Assembly (NCBI GenBank): GCA_964036275.1
Contig: OZ038436.1
Span: 18,379,904 to 18,443,903 of the forward strand
DNA: 64,000 bases
Direction of reading: 5' to 3'
DNA from: Litoditis marina
Lineage: Eukaryota > Nematoda > Chromadorea > Rhabditida > Rhabditidae
The translations under genes and the position numbers were made by a program. Shown here piece after piece: positions 11,671 through 21,416 of the stretch. Under the pieces are notes generated by a model that was given only the letters and a program-made list of their open reading frames with translations, had not been told where the DNA came from and did no database searches. How positions within the stretch are numbered: the stretch's first letter is position 1; each line of letters opens with the position of its first letter.

Positions 11671-11742
11671 GCCCAAGTAGTATAGTGGTTAGTACTCCAC
11701 GTTGTGGCCGTGGCGACACAGGTTCGATTCCTGTCTTGGGCA
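11671..11742 (+). tRNA. tRNA-His (GTG), unit 19, consensus
   Basis: Consensus gene with the CGCTGGTTGG spacer before it and CGAAAGGAGG after it. Confidence 0.95.
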
Positions 11743-12098
11743 TTTCTTTTTGAAAATTCACCATTTCTGATCAAATTTCACAGAGCGAAAGGAGGAACTA
11801 ATTCATTTCACTCGCCAGATTTTTTTATTGTGAGAATATGAAATCCAGCCCATAGAAATTACATTTAAAGTGTATTTACGTAACTTTGCAAAATCCAAAA
11901 TCGTCAAAGTAGCGGTGAACTGATAACAACATTTGCAACCACATTCTTAGTTGAGAACATTCACAAATTCTTTCTATTTATTATTCTGTCGCATAGAAGT
12001 TTATGTTGACTTGCAATAGAACTTTCACAGTGTTGTAGCCCGCTAGTGGGCAGAGGAGAGTGCGGGGTCGTCTCTGATATTTGTCAGCCATTCTATCG

Positions 12099-12170
12099 GC
12101 TCAAGTAGTATAGTGGTTAGTACTCCACGTTGTGGCCGTGGCGACACAGATTCGATTCCTGTCTTGGGCA
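12099..12170 (+). pseudogene. tRNA-His (GTG), unit 20, T-stem/B-box mutant
   Basis: T3/A53 subtype, alternating with the consensus units 19 and 21. Confidence 0.75.
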
Positions 12171-12526
12171 TTTCTTTTTGAAAATTCACCATTTTTGATC
12201 AAATTTCACAGAGCGAGTGAATGAACTAATTCATTTCACTCGCCAGATTTTTTTATTGTGAGAATATGAAATCCAGCCCATAGAAATTACATTTAAAGTG
12301 TATTTACGTAACTTTGCAAAATCCAAAATCGTCAAAGTAGCGGTGAACTGATAACAACATTTGCAACCACATTCTTAGTTGAGAACATTCACAAATTCTT
12401 TCTATTTATTATTCTATCGCATAGAAGTTAATGTTGACTTGCAATAGAACTTTCACAGTGTTGTAGCCCGCTGGTTGGCAGAGGAGAGTGCGGGGTCGTC
12501 TCTGATATTTGTCAGCCATTCTATCG

Positions 12527-12598
12527 GCCCAAGTAGTATAGTGGTTAGTACTCCACGTTGTGGCCGTGGCGACACAGGTTCGATTCCTGTCTTGGGCA
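12527..12598 (+). tRNA. tRNA-His (GTG), unit 21, consensus
   Basis: Consensus gene with the same spacer variants as unit 19. Confidence 0.95.
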
Positions 12599-12954
12599 TT
12601 TCTTTTTGAAAATTCACCATTTCTGATCAAATTTCACAGAGCGAAAGGAGGAACTAATTCATTTCACTCGCCAGATTTTTTTATTGTGAGAATATGAAAT
12701 CCAGCCCATAGAAATTACATTTAAAGTGTATTTACGTAACTTTGCAAAATCCAAAATCGTCAAAGTAGCGGTGAACTGATAACAACATTTGCAACCACAT
12801 TCTTAGTTGAGAACATTCACAAATTCTTTCTATTTATTATTCTGTCGCATAGAAGTTAATGTTGACTTGCAATAGAACTTTCACAGTGTTGTAGCCCGCT
12901 GGTTGGCAGAGGAGAGTGCGGGGTCGTCTCTGATATTTGTCAGCCATTCTATCG

Positions 12955-13026
12955 GCCCAAGTAGTATAGTGGTTAGTACTCCACGTTGTGGCCGTGGCGA
13001 CACAGGTTCGATTCCTGTCTTGGGCA
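12955..13026 (+). tRNA. tRNA-His (GTG), unit 22, consensus
   Basis: Consensus gene. CGCTGGTTGG spacer upstream but the common CGAGTGAATG linker downstream, a combination shared with unit 36. Confidence 0.95.
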
Positions 13027-13382
13027 TTTCTTTTTGAAAATTCACCATTTTTGATCAAATTTCACAGAGCGAGTGAATGAACTAATTCATTTCACTCGCC
13101 AGATTTTTTTATTGTGAGAATATGAAATCCAGCCCATAGAAATTACATTTAAAGTGTATTTACGTAACTTTGCAAAATCCAAAATCGTCAAAGTAGCGGT
13201 GAACTGATAACAACATTTGCAACCACATTCTTAGTTGAGAACATTCACAAATTCTTTCTATTTATTATTCTGTCGCATAGAAGTTTATGTTGACTTGCAA
13301 TAGAACTTTCACAGTGTTGTAGCCCGCTAGTGGGCAGAGGAGAGTGCGGGGTCGTCTCTGATATTTGTCAGCCATTCTATCG

Positions 13383-13454
13383 GCCCAAGTAGTATAGTGG
13401 TTAGTACTCCACGTTGTGGCCGTGGCGACACAGATTCGATTCCTGTCTTGGGCA
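13383..13454 (+). pseudogene. tRNA-His (GTG), unit 23, A53 only
   Basis: Has the A53 T-stem change but a normal GCCCAAG acceptor strand. It is either an intermediate towards the T3/A53 subtype or a product of gene conversion or crossing-over between the two types. Confidence 0.7.
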
Positions 13455-13810
13455 TTTCTTTTTGAAAATTCACCATTTTTGATCAAATTTCACAGAGCGA
13501 GTGAATGAACTAATTCATTTCACTCGCCAGATTTTTTTATTGTGAGAATATGAAATCCAGCCCATAGAAATTACATTTAAAGTGTATTTACGTAACTTTG
13601 CAAAATCCAAAATCGTCAAAGTAGCGGTGAACTGATAACAACATTTGCAACCACATTCTTAGTTGAGAACATTCACAAATTCTTTCTATTTATTATTCTG
13701 TCGCATAGAAGTTTATGTTGACTTGCAATAGAACTTTCAAAGTGTTGTAGCCCGCTAGTGGGCAGAGGAGAGTGCGGGGTCGTCTCTGATATTTGTCAGC
13801 CATTCTATCG

Positions 13811-13882
13811 GCTCAAGTAGTATAGTGGTTAGTACTCCACGTTGTGGCCGTGGCGACACAGATTCGATTCCTGTCTTGGGCA
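13811..13882 (+). pseudogene. tRNA-His (GTG), unit 24, T-stem/B-box mutant
   Basis: T3/A53 subtype. A unique TTTCAAAGTG change precedes it, and the AATTGATTT linker follows it. Confidence 0.75.
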
Positions 13883-14238
13883 TTTCTTTTTGAAAATTCA
13901 CCATTTTTGATCAAATTTCACAGAGCGAGTGAATGAACTAATTGATTTCACTCGCCAGATTTTTTTATTGTGAGAATATGAAATCCAGCCCATAGAAATT
14001 ACATTTAAAGTGTATTTACGTAACTTTGCAAAATCCAAAATCGTCAAAGTAGCGGTGAACTGATAACAACATTTGCAACCACATTCTTAGTTGAGAACAT
14101 TCACAAATTCTTTCTATTTATTATTCTATCGCATAGAAGTTAATGTTGACTTGCAATAGAACTTTCACAGTGTTGTAGCCCGCTGGTTGGCAGAGGAGAG
14201 TGCGGGGTCGTCTCTGATATTTGTCAGCCATTCTATCG

Positions 14239-14310
14239 GCCCAAGTAGTATAGTGGTTAGTACTCCACGTTGTGGCCGTGGCGACACAGGTTCGATTCCT
14301 GTCTTGGTCA
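14239..14310 (+). tRNA. tRNA-His (GTG), unit 25, one acceptor mismatch
   Basis: 3' acceptor strand CTTGGTC, the same G71 loss as unit 13 but in a different spacer background (CGCTGGTTGG, CGAAAGGAGG). Confidence 0.6.
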
Positions 14311-14666
14311 TTTCTTTTTGAAAATTCACCATTTCTGATCAAATTTCACAGAGCGAAAGGAGGAACTAATTCATTTCACTCGCCAGATTTTTTTATTGTG
14401 AGAATATGAAATCCAGCCCATAGAAATTACATTTAAAGTGTATTTACGTAACTTTGCAAAATCCAAAATCGTCAAAGTAGCGGTGAACTGATAACAACAT
14501 TTGCAACCACATTCTTAGTTGAGAACATTCACAAATTCTTTCTATTTATTATTCTGTCGCATAGAAGTTTATGTTGACTTGCAATAGAACTTTCACAGTG
14601 TTGTAGCCCGCTAGTGGGCAGAGGAGAGTGCGGGGTCGTCTCTGATATTTGTCAGCCATTCTATCG

Positions 14667-14738
14667 GCTCAAGTAGTATAGTGGTTAGTACTCCACGTTG
14701 TGGCCGTGGCGACACAGATTCGATTCCTGTCTTGGGCA
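14667..14738 (+). pseudogene. tRNA-His (GTG), unit 26, T-stem/B-box mutant
   Basis: T3/A53 subtype. It occupies the place of unit 20 in a repeated block. Confidence 0.75.
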
Positions 14739-15094
14739 TTTCTTTTTGAAAATTCACCATTTTTGATCAAATTTCACAGAGCGAGTGAATGAACTAATTC
14801 ATTTCACTCGCCAGATTTTTTTATTGTGAGAATATGAAATCCAGCCCATAGAAATTACATTTAAAGTGTATTTACGTAACTTTGCAAAATCCAAAATCGT
14901 CAAAGTAGCGGTGAACTGATAACAACATTTGCAACCACATTCTTAGTTGAGAACATTCACAAATTCTTTCTATTTATTATTCTATCGCATAGAAGTTAAT
15001 GTTGACTTGCAATAGAACTTTCACAGTGTTGTAGCCCGCTGGTTGGCAGAGGAGAGTGCGGGGTCGTCTCTGATATTTGTCAGCCATTCTATCG

Positions 15095-15166
15095 GCCCAA
15101 GTAGTATAGTGGTTAGTACTCCACGTTGTGGCCGTGGCGACACAGGTTCGATTCCTGTCTTGGGCA
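15095..15166 (+). tRNA. tRNA-His (GTG), unit 27, consensus
   Basis: Consensus gene with CGCTGGTTGG before it and CGAAAGGAGG after it, as unit 21. Confidence 0.95.
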
Positions 15167-15522
15167 TTTCTTTTTGAAAATTCACCATTTCTGATCAAAT
15201 TTCACAGAGCGAAAGGAGGAACTAATTCATTTCACTCGCCAGATTTTTTTATTGTGAGAATATGAAATCCAGCCCATAGAAATTACATTTAAAGTGTATT
15301 TACGTAACTTTGCAAAATCCAAAATCGTCAAAGTAGCGGTGAACTGATAACAACATTTGCAACCACATTCTTAGTTGAGAACATTCACAAATTCTTTCTA
15401 TTTATTATTCTGTCGCATAGAAGTTTATGTTGACTTGCAATAGAACTTTCACAGTGTTGTAGCCCGCTAGTGGGCAGAGGAGAGTGCGGGGTCGTCTCTG
15501 ATATTTGTCAGCCATTCTATCG

Positions 15523-15594
15523 GCTCAAGTAGTATAGTGGTTAGTACTCCACGTTGTGGCCGTGGCGACACAGATTCGATTCCTGTCTTGGGCA
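15523..15594 (+). pseudogene. tRNA-His (GTG), unit 28, T-stem/B-box mutant
   Basis: T3/A53 subtype, followed directly by another of the same type. Confidence 0.75.
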
Positions 15595-15950
15595 TTTCTT
15601 TTTGAAAATTCACCATTTTTGATCAAATTTCACAGAGCGAGTGAATGAACTAATTCATTTCACTCGCCAGATTTTTTTATTGTGAGAATATGAAATCCAG
15701 CCCATAGAAATTACATTTAAAGTGTATTTACGTAACTTTGCAAAATCCAAAATCGTCAAAGTAGCGGTGAACTGATAACAACATTTGCAACCACATTCTT
15801 AGTTGAGAACATTCACAAATTCTTTCTATTTATTATTCTGTCGCATAGAAGTTTATGTTGACTTGCAATAGAACTTTCACAGTGTTGTAGCCCGCTAGTG
15901 GGCAGAGGAGAGTGCGGGGTCGTCTCTGATATTTGTCAGCCATTCTATCG

Positions 15951-16022
15951 GCTCAAGTAGTATAGTGGTTAGTACTCCACGTTGTGGCCGTGGCGACACA
16001 GATTCGATTCCTGTCTTGGGCA
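15951..16022 (+). pseudogene. tRNA-His (GTG), unit 29, T-stem/B-box mutant
   Basis: T3/A53 subtype. The spacer after it has AGTGCATTTACG, shared with the spacers before units 8, 11, 16 and 30. Confidence 0.75.
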
Positions 16023-16378
16023 TTTCTTTTTGAAAATTCACCATTTTTGATCAAATTTCACAGAGCGAGTGAATGAACTAATTCATTTCACTCGCCAGAT
16101 TTTTTTATTGTGAGAATATGAAATCCAGCCCATAGAAATTACATTTAAAGTGCATTTACGTAACTTTGCAAAATCCAAAATCGTCAAAGTAGCGGTGAAC
16201 TGATAACAACATTTGCAACCACATTCTTAGTTGAGAACATTCACAAATTCTTTCTATTTATTATTCTGTCGCATAGAAGTTAATGTTGACTTGCAATAGA
16301 ACTTTCACAGTGTTGTAGCCCGCTGGTGGGCAGAGGAGAGTGCGGGGTCGTCTCTGATATTTGTCAGCCATTCTATCG

Positions 16379-16450
16379 GCCCAAGTAGTATAGTGGATAG
16401 TACTCCACGTTGTGGCCGTGGCGACACAGGTTCGATTCCTGTCTTGGGCA
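16379..16450 (+). tRNA. tRNA-His (GTG), unit 30, D-loop variant
   Basis: GTGGATAG D loop. It matches unit 16 and opens the second copy of the seven-unit block. Confidence 0.88.
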
Positions 16451-16806
16451 TTTCTTTTTGAAAATTCACCATTTTTGATCAAATTTCACAGAGCGAGTGA
16501 ATGAACTAATTCATTTCACTCGCCAGATTTTTTTATTGTGAGAATATGAAATCCAGCCCATAGAAATTACATTTAAAGTGTATTTACGTAACTTTGCAAA
16601 ATCCAAAATCGTCAAAGTAGCGGTGAACTGATAACAACATTTGCAACCACATTCTTAGTTGAGAACATTCACAAATTCTTTCTATTTGTTATTCTGTCGC
16701 ATAGAAGTTTATGTTGACTTGCAATAGAACTTTCACAGTGTTGTAGCCCGCTAGTGGGCAGAGGAGAGTGCGGGGTCGTCTCTGATATTTGTCAGCCATT
16801 CTATCG

Positions 16807-16878
16807 GCTCAAGTAGTATAGTGGTTAGTACTCCACGTTGTGGCCGTGGCGACACAGATTCGATTCCTGTCTTGGGCA
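16807..16878 (+). pseudogene. tRNA-His (GTG), unit 31, T-stem/B-box mutant
   Basis: T3/A53 subtype. A private ATTTGTTATT change lies in the spacer before it. Confidence 0.75.
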
Positions 16879-17234
16879 TTTCTTTTTGAAAATTCACCAT
16901 TTTTGATCAAATTTCACAGAGCGAGTGAATGAACTAATTCATTTCACTCGCCAGATTTTTTTATTGTGAGAATATGAAATCCAGCCCATAGAAATTACAT
17001 TTAAAGTGTATTTACGTAACTTTGCAAAATCCAAAATCGTCAAAGTAGCGGTGAACTGATAACAACATTTGCAACCACATTCTTAGTTGAGAACATTCAC
17101 AAATTCTTTCTATTTATTATTCTGTCGCATAGAAGTTTATGTTGACTTGCAATAGAACTTTCACAGTGTTGTAGCCCGCTAGTGGGCAGAGGAGAGTGCG
17201 GGGTCGTCTCTGATATTTGTCAGCCATTCTATCG

Positions 17235-17306
17235 GCTCAAGTAGTATAGTGGTTAGTACTCCACGTTGTGGCCGTGGCGACACAGATTCGATTCCTGTCT
17301 TGGGCA
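17235..17306 (+). pseudogene. tRNA-His (GTG), unit 32, T-stem/B-box mutant
   Basis: T3/A53 subtype with the AATTGATTT linker, counterpart of unit 18. Confidence 0.75.
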
Positions 17307-17662
17307 TTTCTTTTTGAAAATTCACCATTTTTGATCAAATTTCACAGAGCGAGTGAATGAACTAATTGATTTCACTCGCCAGATTTTTTTATTGTGAGAA
17401 TATGAAATCCAGCCCATAGAAATTACATTTAAAGTGTATTTACGTAACTTTGCAAAATCCAAAATCGTCAAAGTAGCGGTGAACTGATAACAACATTTGC
17501 AACCACATTCTTAGTTGAGAACATTCACAAATTCTTTCTATTTATTATTCTATCGCATAGAAGTTAATGTTGACTTGCAATAGAACTTTCACAGTGTTGT
17601 AGCCCGCTGGTTGGCAGAGGAGAGTGCGGGGTCGTCTCTGATATTTGTCAGCCATTCTATCG

Positions 17663-17734
17663 GCCCAAGTAGTATAGTGGTTAGTACTCCACGTTGTGGC
17701 CGTGGCGACACAGGTTCGATTCCTGTCTTGGGCA
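17663..17734 (+). tRNA. tRNA-His (GTG), unit 33, consensus
   Basis: Consensus gene, counterpart of unit 19. Confidence 0.95.
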
Positions 17735-18090
17735 TTTCTTTTTGAAAATTCACCATTTCTGATCAAATTTCACAGAGCGAAAGGAGGAACTAATTCATTT
17801 CACTCGCCAGATTTTTTTATTGTGAGAATATGAAATCCAGCCCATAGAAATTACATTTAAAGTGTATTTACGTAACTTTGCAAAATCCAAAATCGTCAAA
17901 GTAGCGGTGAACTGATAACAACATTTGCAACCACATTCTTAGTTGAGAACATTCACAAATTCTTTCTATTTATTATTCTGTCGCATAGAAGTTTATGTTG
18001 ACTTGCAATAGAACTTTCACAGTGTTGTAGCCCGCTAGTGGGCAGAGGAGAGTGCGGGGTCGTCTCTGATATTTGTCAGCCATTCTATCG

Positions 18091-18162
18091 GCTCAAGTAG
18101 TATAGTGGTTAGTACTCCACGTTGTGGCCGTGGCGACACAGATTCGATTCCTGTCTTGGGCA
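18091..18162 (+). pseudogene. tRNA-His (GTG), unit 34, T-stem/B-box mutant
   Basis: Last T3/A53 copy in the array. The five units after it are all consensus. Confidence 0.75.
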
Positions 18163-18518
18163 TTTCTTTTTGAAAATTCACCATTTTTGATCAAATTTCA
18201 CAGAGCGAGTGAATGAACTAATTCATTTCACTCGCCAGATTTTTTTATTGTGAGAATATGAAATCCAGCCCATAGAAATTACATTTAAAGTGTATTTACG
18301 TAACTTTGCAAAATCCAAAATCGTCAAAGTAGCGGTGAACTGATAACAACATTTGCAACCACATTCTTAGTTGAGAACATTCACAAATTCTTTCTATTTA
18401 TTATTCTATCGCATAGAAGTTAATGTTGACTTGCAATAGAACTTTCACAGTGTTGTAGCCCGCTGGTTGGCAGAGGAGAGTGCGGGGTCGTCTCTGATAT
18501 TTGTCAGCCATTCTATCG

Positions 18519-18590
18519 GCCCAAGTAGTATAGTGGTTAGTACTCCACGTTGTGGCCGTGGCGACACAGGTTCGATTCCTGTCTTGGGCA
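18519..18590 (+). tRNA. tRNA-His (GTG), unit 35, consensus
   Basis: Consensus gene, counterpart of unit 21. A private CAAACTTCAC change lies downstream. Confidence 0.95.
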
Positions 18591-18946
18591 TTTCTTTTTG
18601 AAAATTCACCATTTCTGATCAAACTTCACAGAGCGAAAGGAGGAACTAATTCATTTCACTCGCCAGATTTTTTTATTGTGAGAATATGAAATCCAGCCCA
18701 TAGAAATTACATTTAAAGTGTATTTACGTAACTTTGCAAAATCCAAAATCGTCAAAGTAGCGGTGAACTGATAACAACATTTGCAACCACATTCTTAGTT
18801 GAGAACATTCACAAATTCTTTCTATTTATTATTCTGTCGCATAGAAGTTAATGTTGACTTGCAATAGAACTTTCACAGTGTTGTAGCCCGCTGGTTGGCA
18901 GAGGAGAGTGCGGGGTCGTCTCTGATATTTGTCAGCCATTCTATCG

Positions 18947-19018
18947 GCCCAAGTAGTATAGTGGTTAGTACTCCACGTTGTGGCCGTGGCGACACAGGTT
19001 CGATTCCTGTCTTGGGCA
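18947..19018 (+). tRNA. tRNA-His (GTG), unit 36, consensus
   Basis: Consensus gene, counterpart of unit 22. Confidence 0.95.
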
Positions 19019-19374
19019 TTTCTTTTTGAAAATTCACCATTTTTGATCAAATTTCACAGAGCGAGTGAATGAACTAATTCATTTCACTCGCCAGATTTTT
19101 TTATTGTGAGAATATGAAATCCAGCCCATAGAAATTACATTTAAAGTGTATTTACGTAACTTTGCAAAATCCAAAATCGTCAAAGTAGCGGTGAACTGAT
19201 AACAACATTTGCAACCACATTCTTAGTTGAGAACATTCACAAATTCTTTCTATTTATTATTCTGTCGCATAGAAGTTAATGTTGACTTGCAATAGAACTT
19301 TCACAGTGTTGTAGCCCGCTGGTTGGCAGAGGAGAGTGCGGGGTCGTCTCTGATATTTGTCAGCCATTCTATCG

Positions 19375-19446
19375 GCCCAAGTAGTATAGTGGTTAGTACT
19401 CCACGTTGTGGCCGTGGCGACACAGGTTCGATTCCTGTCTTGGGCA
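19375..19446 (+). tRNA. tRNA-His (GTG), unit 37, consensus
   Basis: Consensus gene with the CGAAAGGAGG linker downstream but ATTCTGTCGC upstream, a mixed spacer. Confidence 0.95.
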
Positions 19447-19802
19447 TTTCTTTTTGAAAATTCACCATTTCTGATCAAATTTCACAGAGCGAAAGGAGGA
19501 ACTAATTCATTTCACTCGCCAGATTTTTTTATTGTGAGAATATGAAATCCAGCCCATAGAAATTACATTTAAAGTGTATTTACGTAACTTTGCAAAATCC
19601 AAAATCGTCAAAGTAGCGGTGAACTGATAACAACATTTGCAACCACATTCTTAGTTGAGAACATTCACAAATTCTTTCTATTTATTATTCTGTCGCATAG
19701 AAGTTAATGTTGACTTGCAATAGAACTTTCACAGTGTTGTAGCCCGCTGGTGGGCAGAGGAGAGTGCGGGGTCGTCTCTGATATTTGTCAGCCATTCTAT
19801 CG

Positions 19803-19874
19803 GCCCAAGTAGTATAGTGGTTAGTACTCCACGTTGTGGCCGTGGCGACACAGGTTCGATTCCTGTCTTGGGCA
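19803..19874 (+). tRNA. tRNA-His (GTG), unit 38, consensus
   Basis: Consensus gene and majority-type spacer. Confidence 0.95.
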
Positions 19875-20230
19875 TTTCTTTTTGAAAATTCACCATTTTT
19901 GATCAAATTTCACAGAGCGAGTGAATGAACTAATTCATTTCACTCGCCAGATTTTTTTATTGTGAGAATATGAAATCCAGCCCATAGAAATTACATTTAA
20001 AGTGTATTTACGTAACTTTGCAAAATCCAAAATCGTCAAAGTAGCGGTGAACTGATAACAACATTTGCAACCACATTCTTAGTTGAGAACATTCACAAAT
20101 TCTTTCTATTTATTATTCTGTCGCATAGAAGTTAATGTTGACTTGCAATAGAACTTTCACAGTGTTGTAGCCCGCTGGTTGGCAGAGGAGAGTGCCGGGT
20201 CGTCTCTGATATTTGTCAGCCATTCTATCG

Positions 20231-20302
20231 GCCCAAGTAGTATAGTGGTTAGTACTCCACGTTGTGGCCGTGGCGACACAGGTTCGATTCCTGTCTTGGG
20301 CA
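20231..20302 (+). tRNA. tRNA-His (GTG), unit 39, consensus (last)
   Basis: Last gene of the array. Its flanking spacers have a private TGCCGGGTCG change on both sides, and its linker reads CGAGTGGAGG, intermediate between the two main types. Confidence 0.95.
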
Positions 20303-20642
20303 TTTCTTTTTGAAAATTCACCATTTTTGATCAAATTTCACAGAGCGAGTGGAGGAACTAATTCATTTCACTCGCCAGATTTTTTTATTGTGAGAATATG
20401 AAATCCAGCCCATAGAAATTACATTTAAAGTGTATTTACGTAACTTTGCAAAATCCAAAATCGTCAAAGTAGCGGTGAACTGATAACAACATTTGCAACC
20501 ACATTCTTAGTTGAGAACATTCACAAATTCTTTCTATTTATTATTTTGTCGCATAGAAGTTAATGTTGACTTGCAATAGAACTTTCACAGTGTTGTAGCC
20601 CGCTGGTTGGCAGAGGAGAGTGCCGGGTCGTCTCTGATATTT

Positions 20643-21416
20643 ATCGAGTTCAATAATTCTATCAAAACTTTACTGGGCCAATAATCAGATCACAAAACGT
20701 ACAGGTTATCACAAAAAGCACTCGTCCAATTGAAATATTATGGTAATGTTTGATTAGTAAGGGGCTCACACATTAATCAAAACAACAAAATTGTGTCTAG
20801 AGACAGCTAGAAAATTGTGATTATTGTCCTGAGCAAAGCTCGAAAATTCAACTATAATACATCGATAACTTAAACTGATATTCACAGATATGCGAAACTG
20901 TTTTCTACTATTTACTTTTGCTCAGTGGCCATATTCAGTTTTCTATTTCTGAATCGGTGTCACAAGTCAAGAACTTAAGTTATTGGTCAATGGACCAAGC
21001 CTTATACTGAAAAGTCAAAACAATAGTACAATAAAGAGTGACTTAGAAAGTAAATAATTGATACTGAACTAATTTACCCCCTTTCACCCTTTCAGAAATC
21101 GAATAAGTATGAACAAAGCATTGTATTTACATAGTAAGTACACTAAATATGTATTATTCCATGCGTGACGCGTGGCGTTCTTCTTTTCTTGTGGGAACTA
21201 CGATGGCTACTTCAACTCATCTATATCCCTGATCCTAAACAAGTCACATGAGCGAAGAAGTAGAATCAAACCTATTCTCTCCGCAGGCATTTCATTTAAC
21301 CAGATGAAGAACATACCAAGTGGTAACCTAAAAAACTTTTCCCAACCCGCCGAACGTTGAATAGACCACAAATAGAGAATTTTGATGTGGAATTGAAAAG
21401 ATAGTCGGAAAGTCAC
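20643..21416. other. Array flank and probable 3' end of the TBC1D2-like gene
   Basis: The first 500 bp are AT-rich and show nothing. The last TBC1D2-like exon I can fix ends at 21417. On the minus strand there are acceptor-like sites between 21250 and 21330 that could lead into a short terminal exon, but I could not choose one. Confidence 0.4.

Larger units (their letters stand above)
3946..20642 (+). repeat. Tandem array of 39 complete 428-bp units, each with one tRNA-His gene
   Basis: Every unit starts TCTCTGATATTT and holds a tRNA-His(GTG) gene 28 bp in. A spacer of about 356 bp with few variants follows. The array ends with a 40th copy of only the first 12 bp (20631-20642), so the unit edge is exact: 39 x 428, minus 1 bp lost in unit 2 and 2 bp lost before units 7, 9 and 14, plus 12, equals the 16,697 bp seen. 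Diagnostic spacer variants are shared between distant units, for example CGCTAGTGGG, CGCTGGTTGG and CGAAAGGAGG. Blocks of several units therefore duplicated after they had diverged, which is the pattern unequal crossing-over gives. A 5S-like or SL RNA gene was looked for in the spacer and not seen. Confidence 0.98.

Noticed and set aside
4711..20334. Repeated 66-73-codon minus-strand frames (MIKNGEFSKRNAQDRNRTCV...)
   Set aside because: They are antisense to the tRNA-His genes and repeat only because the unit repeats. The frame breaks in units with small indels.
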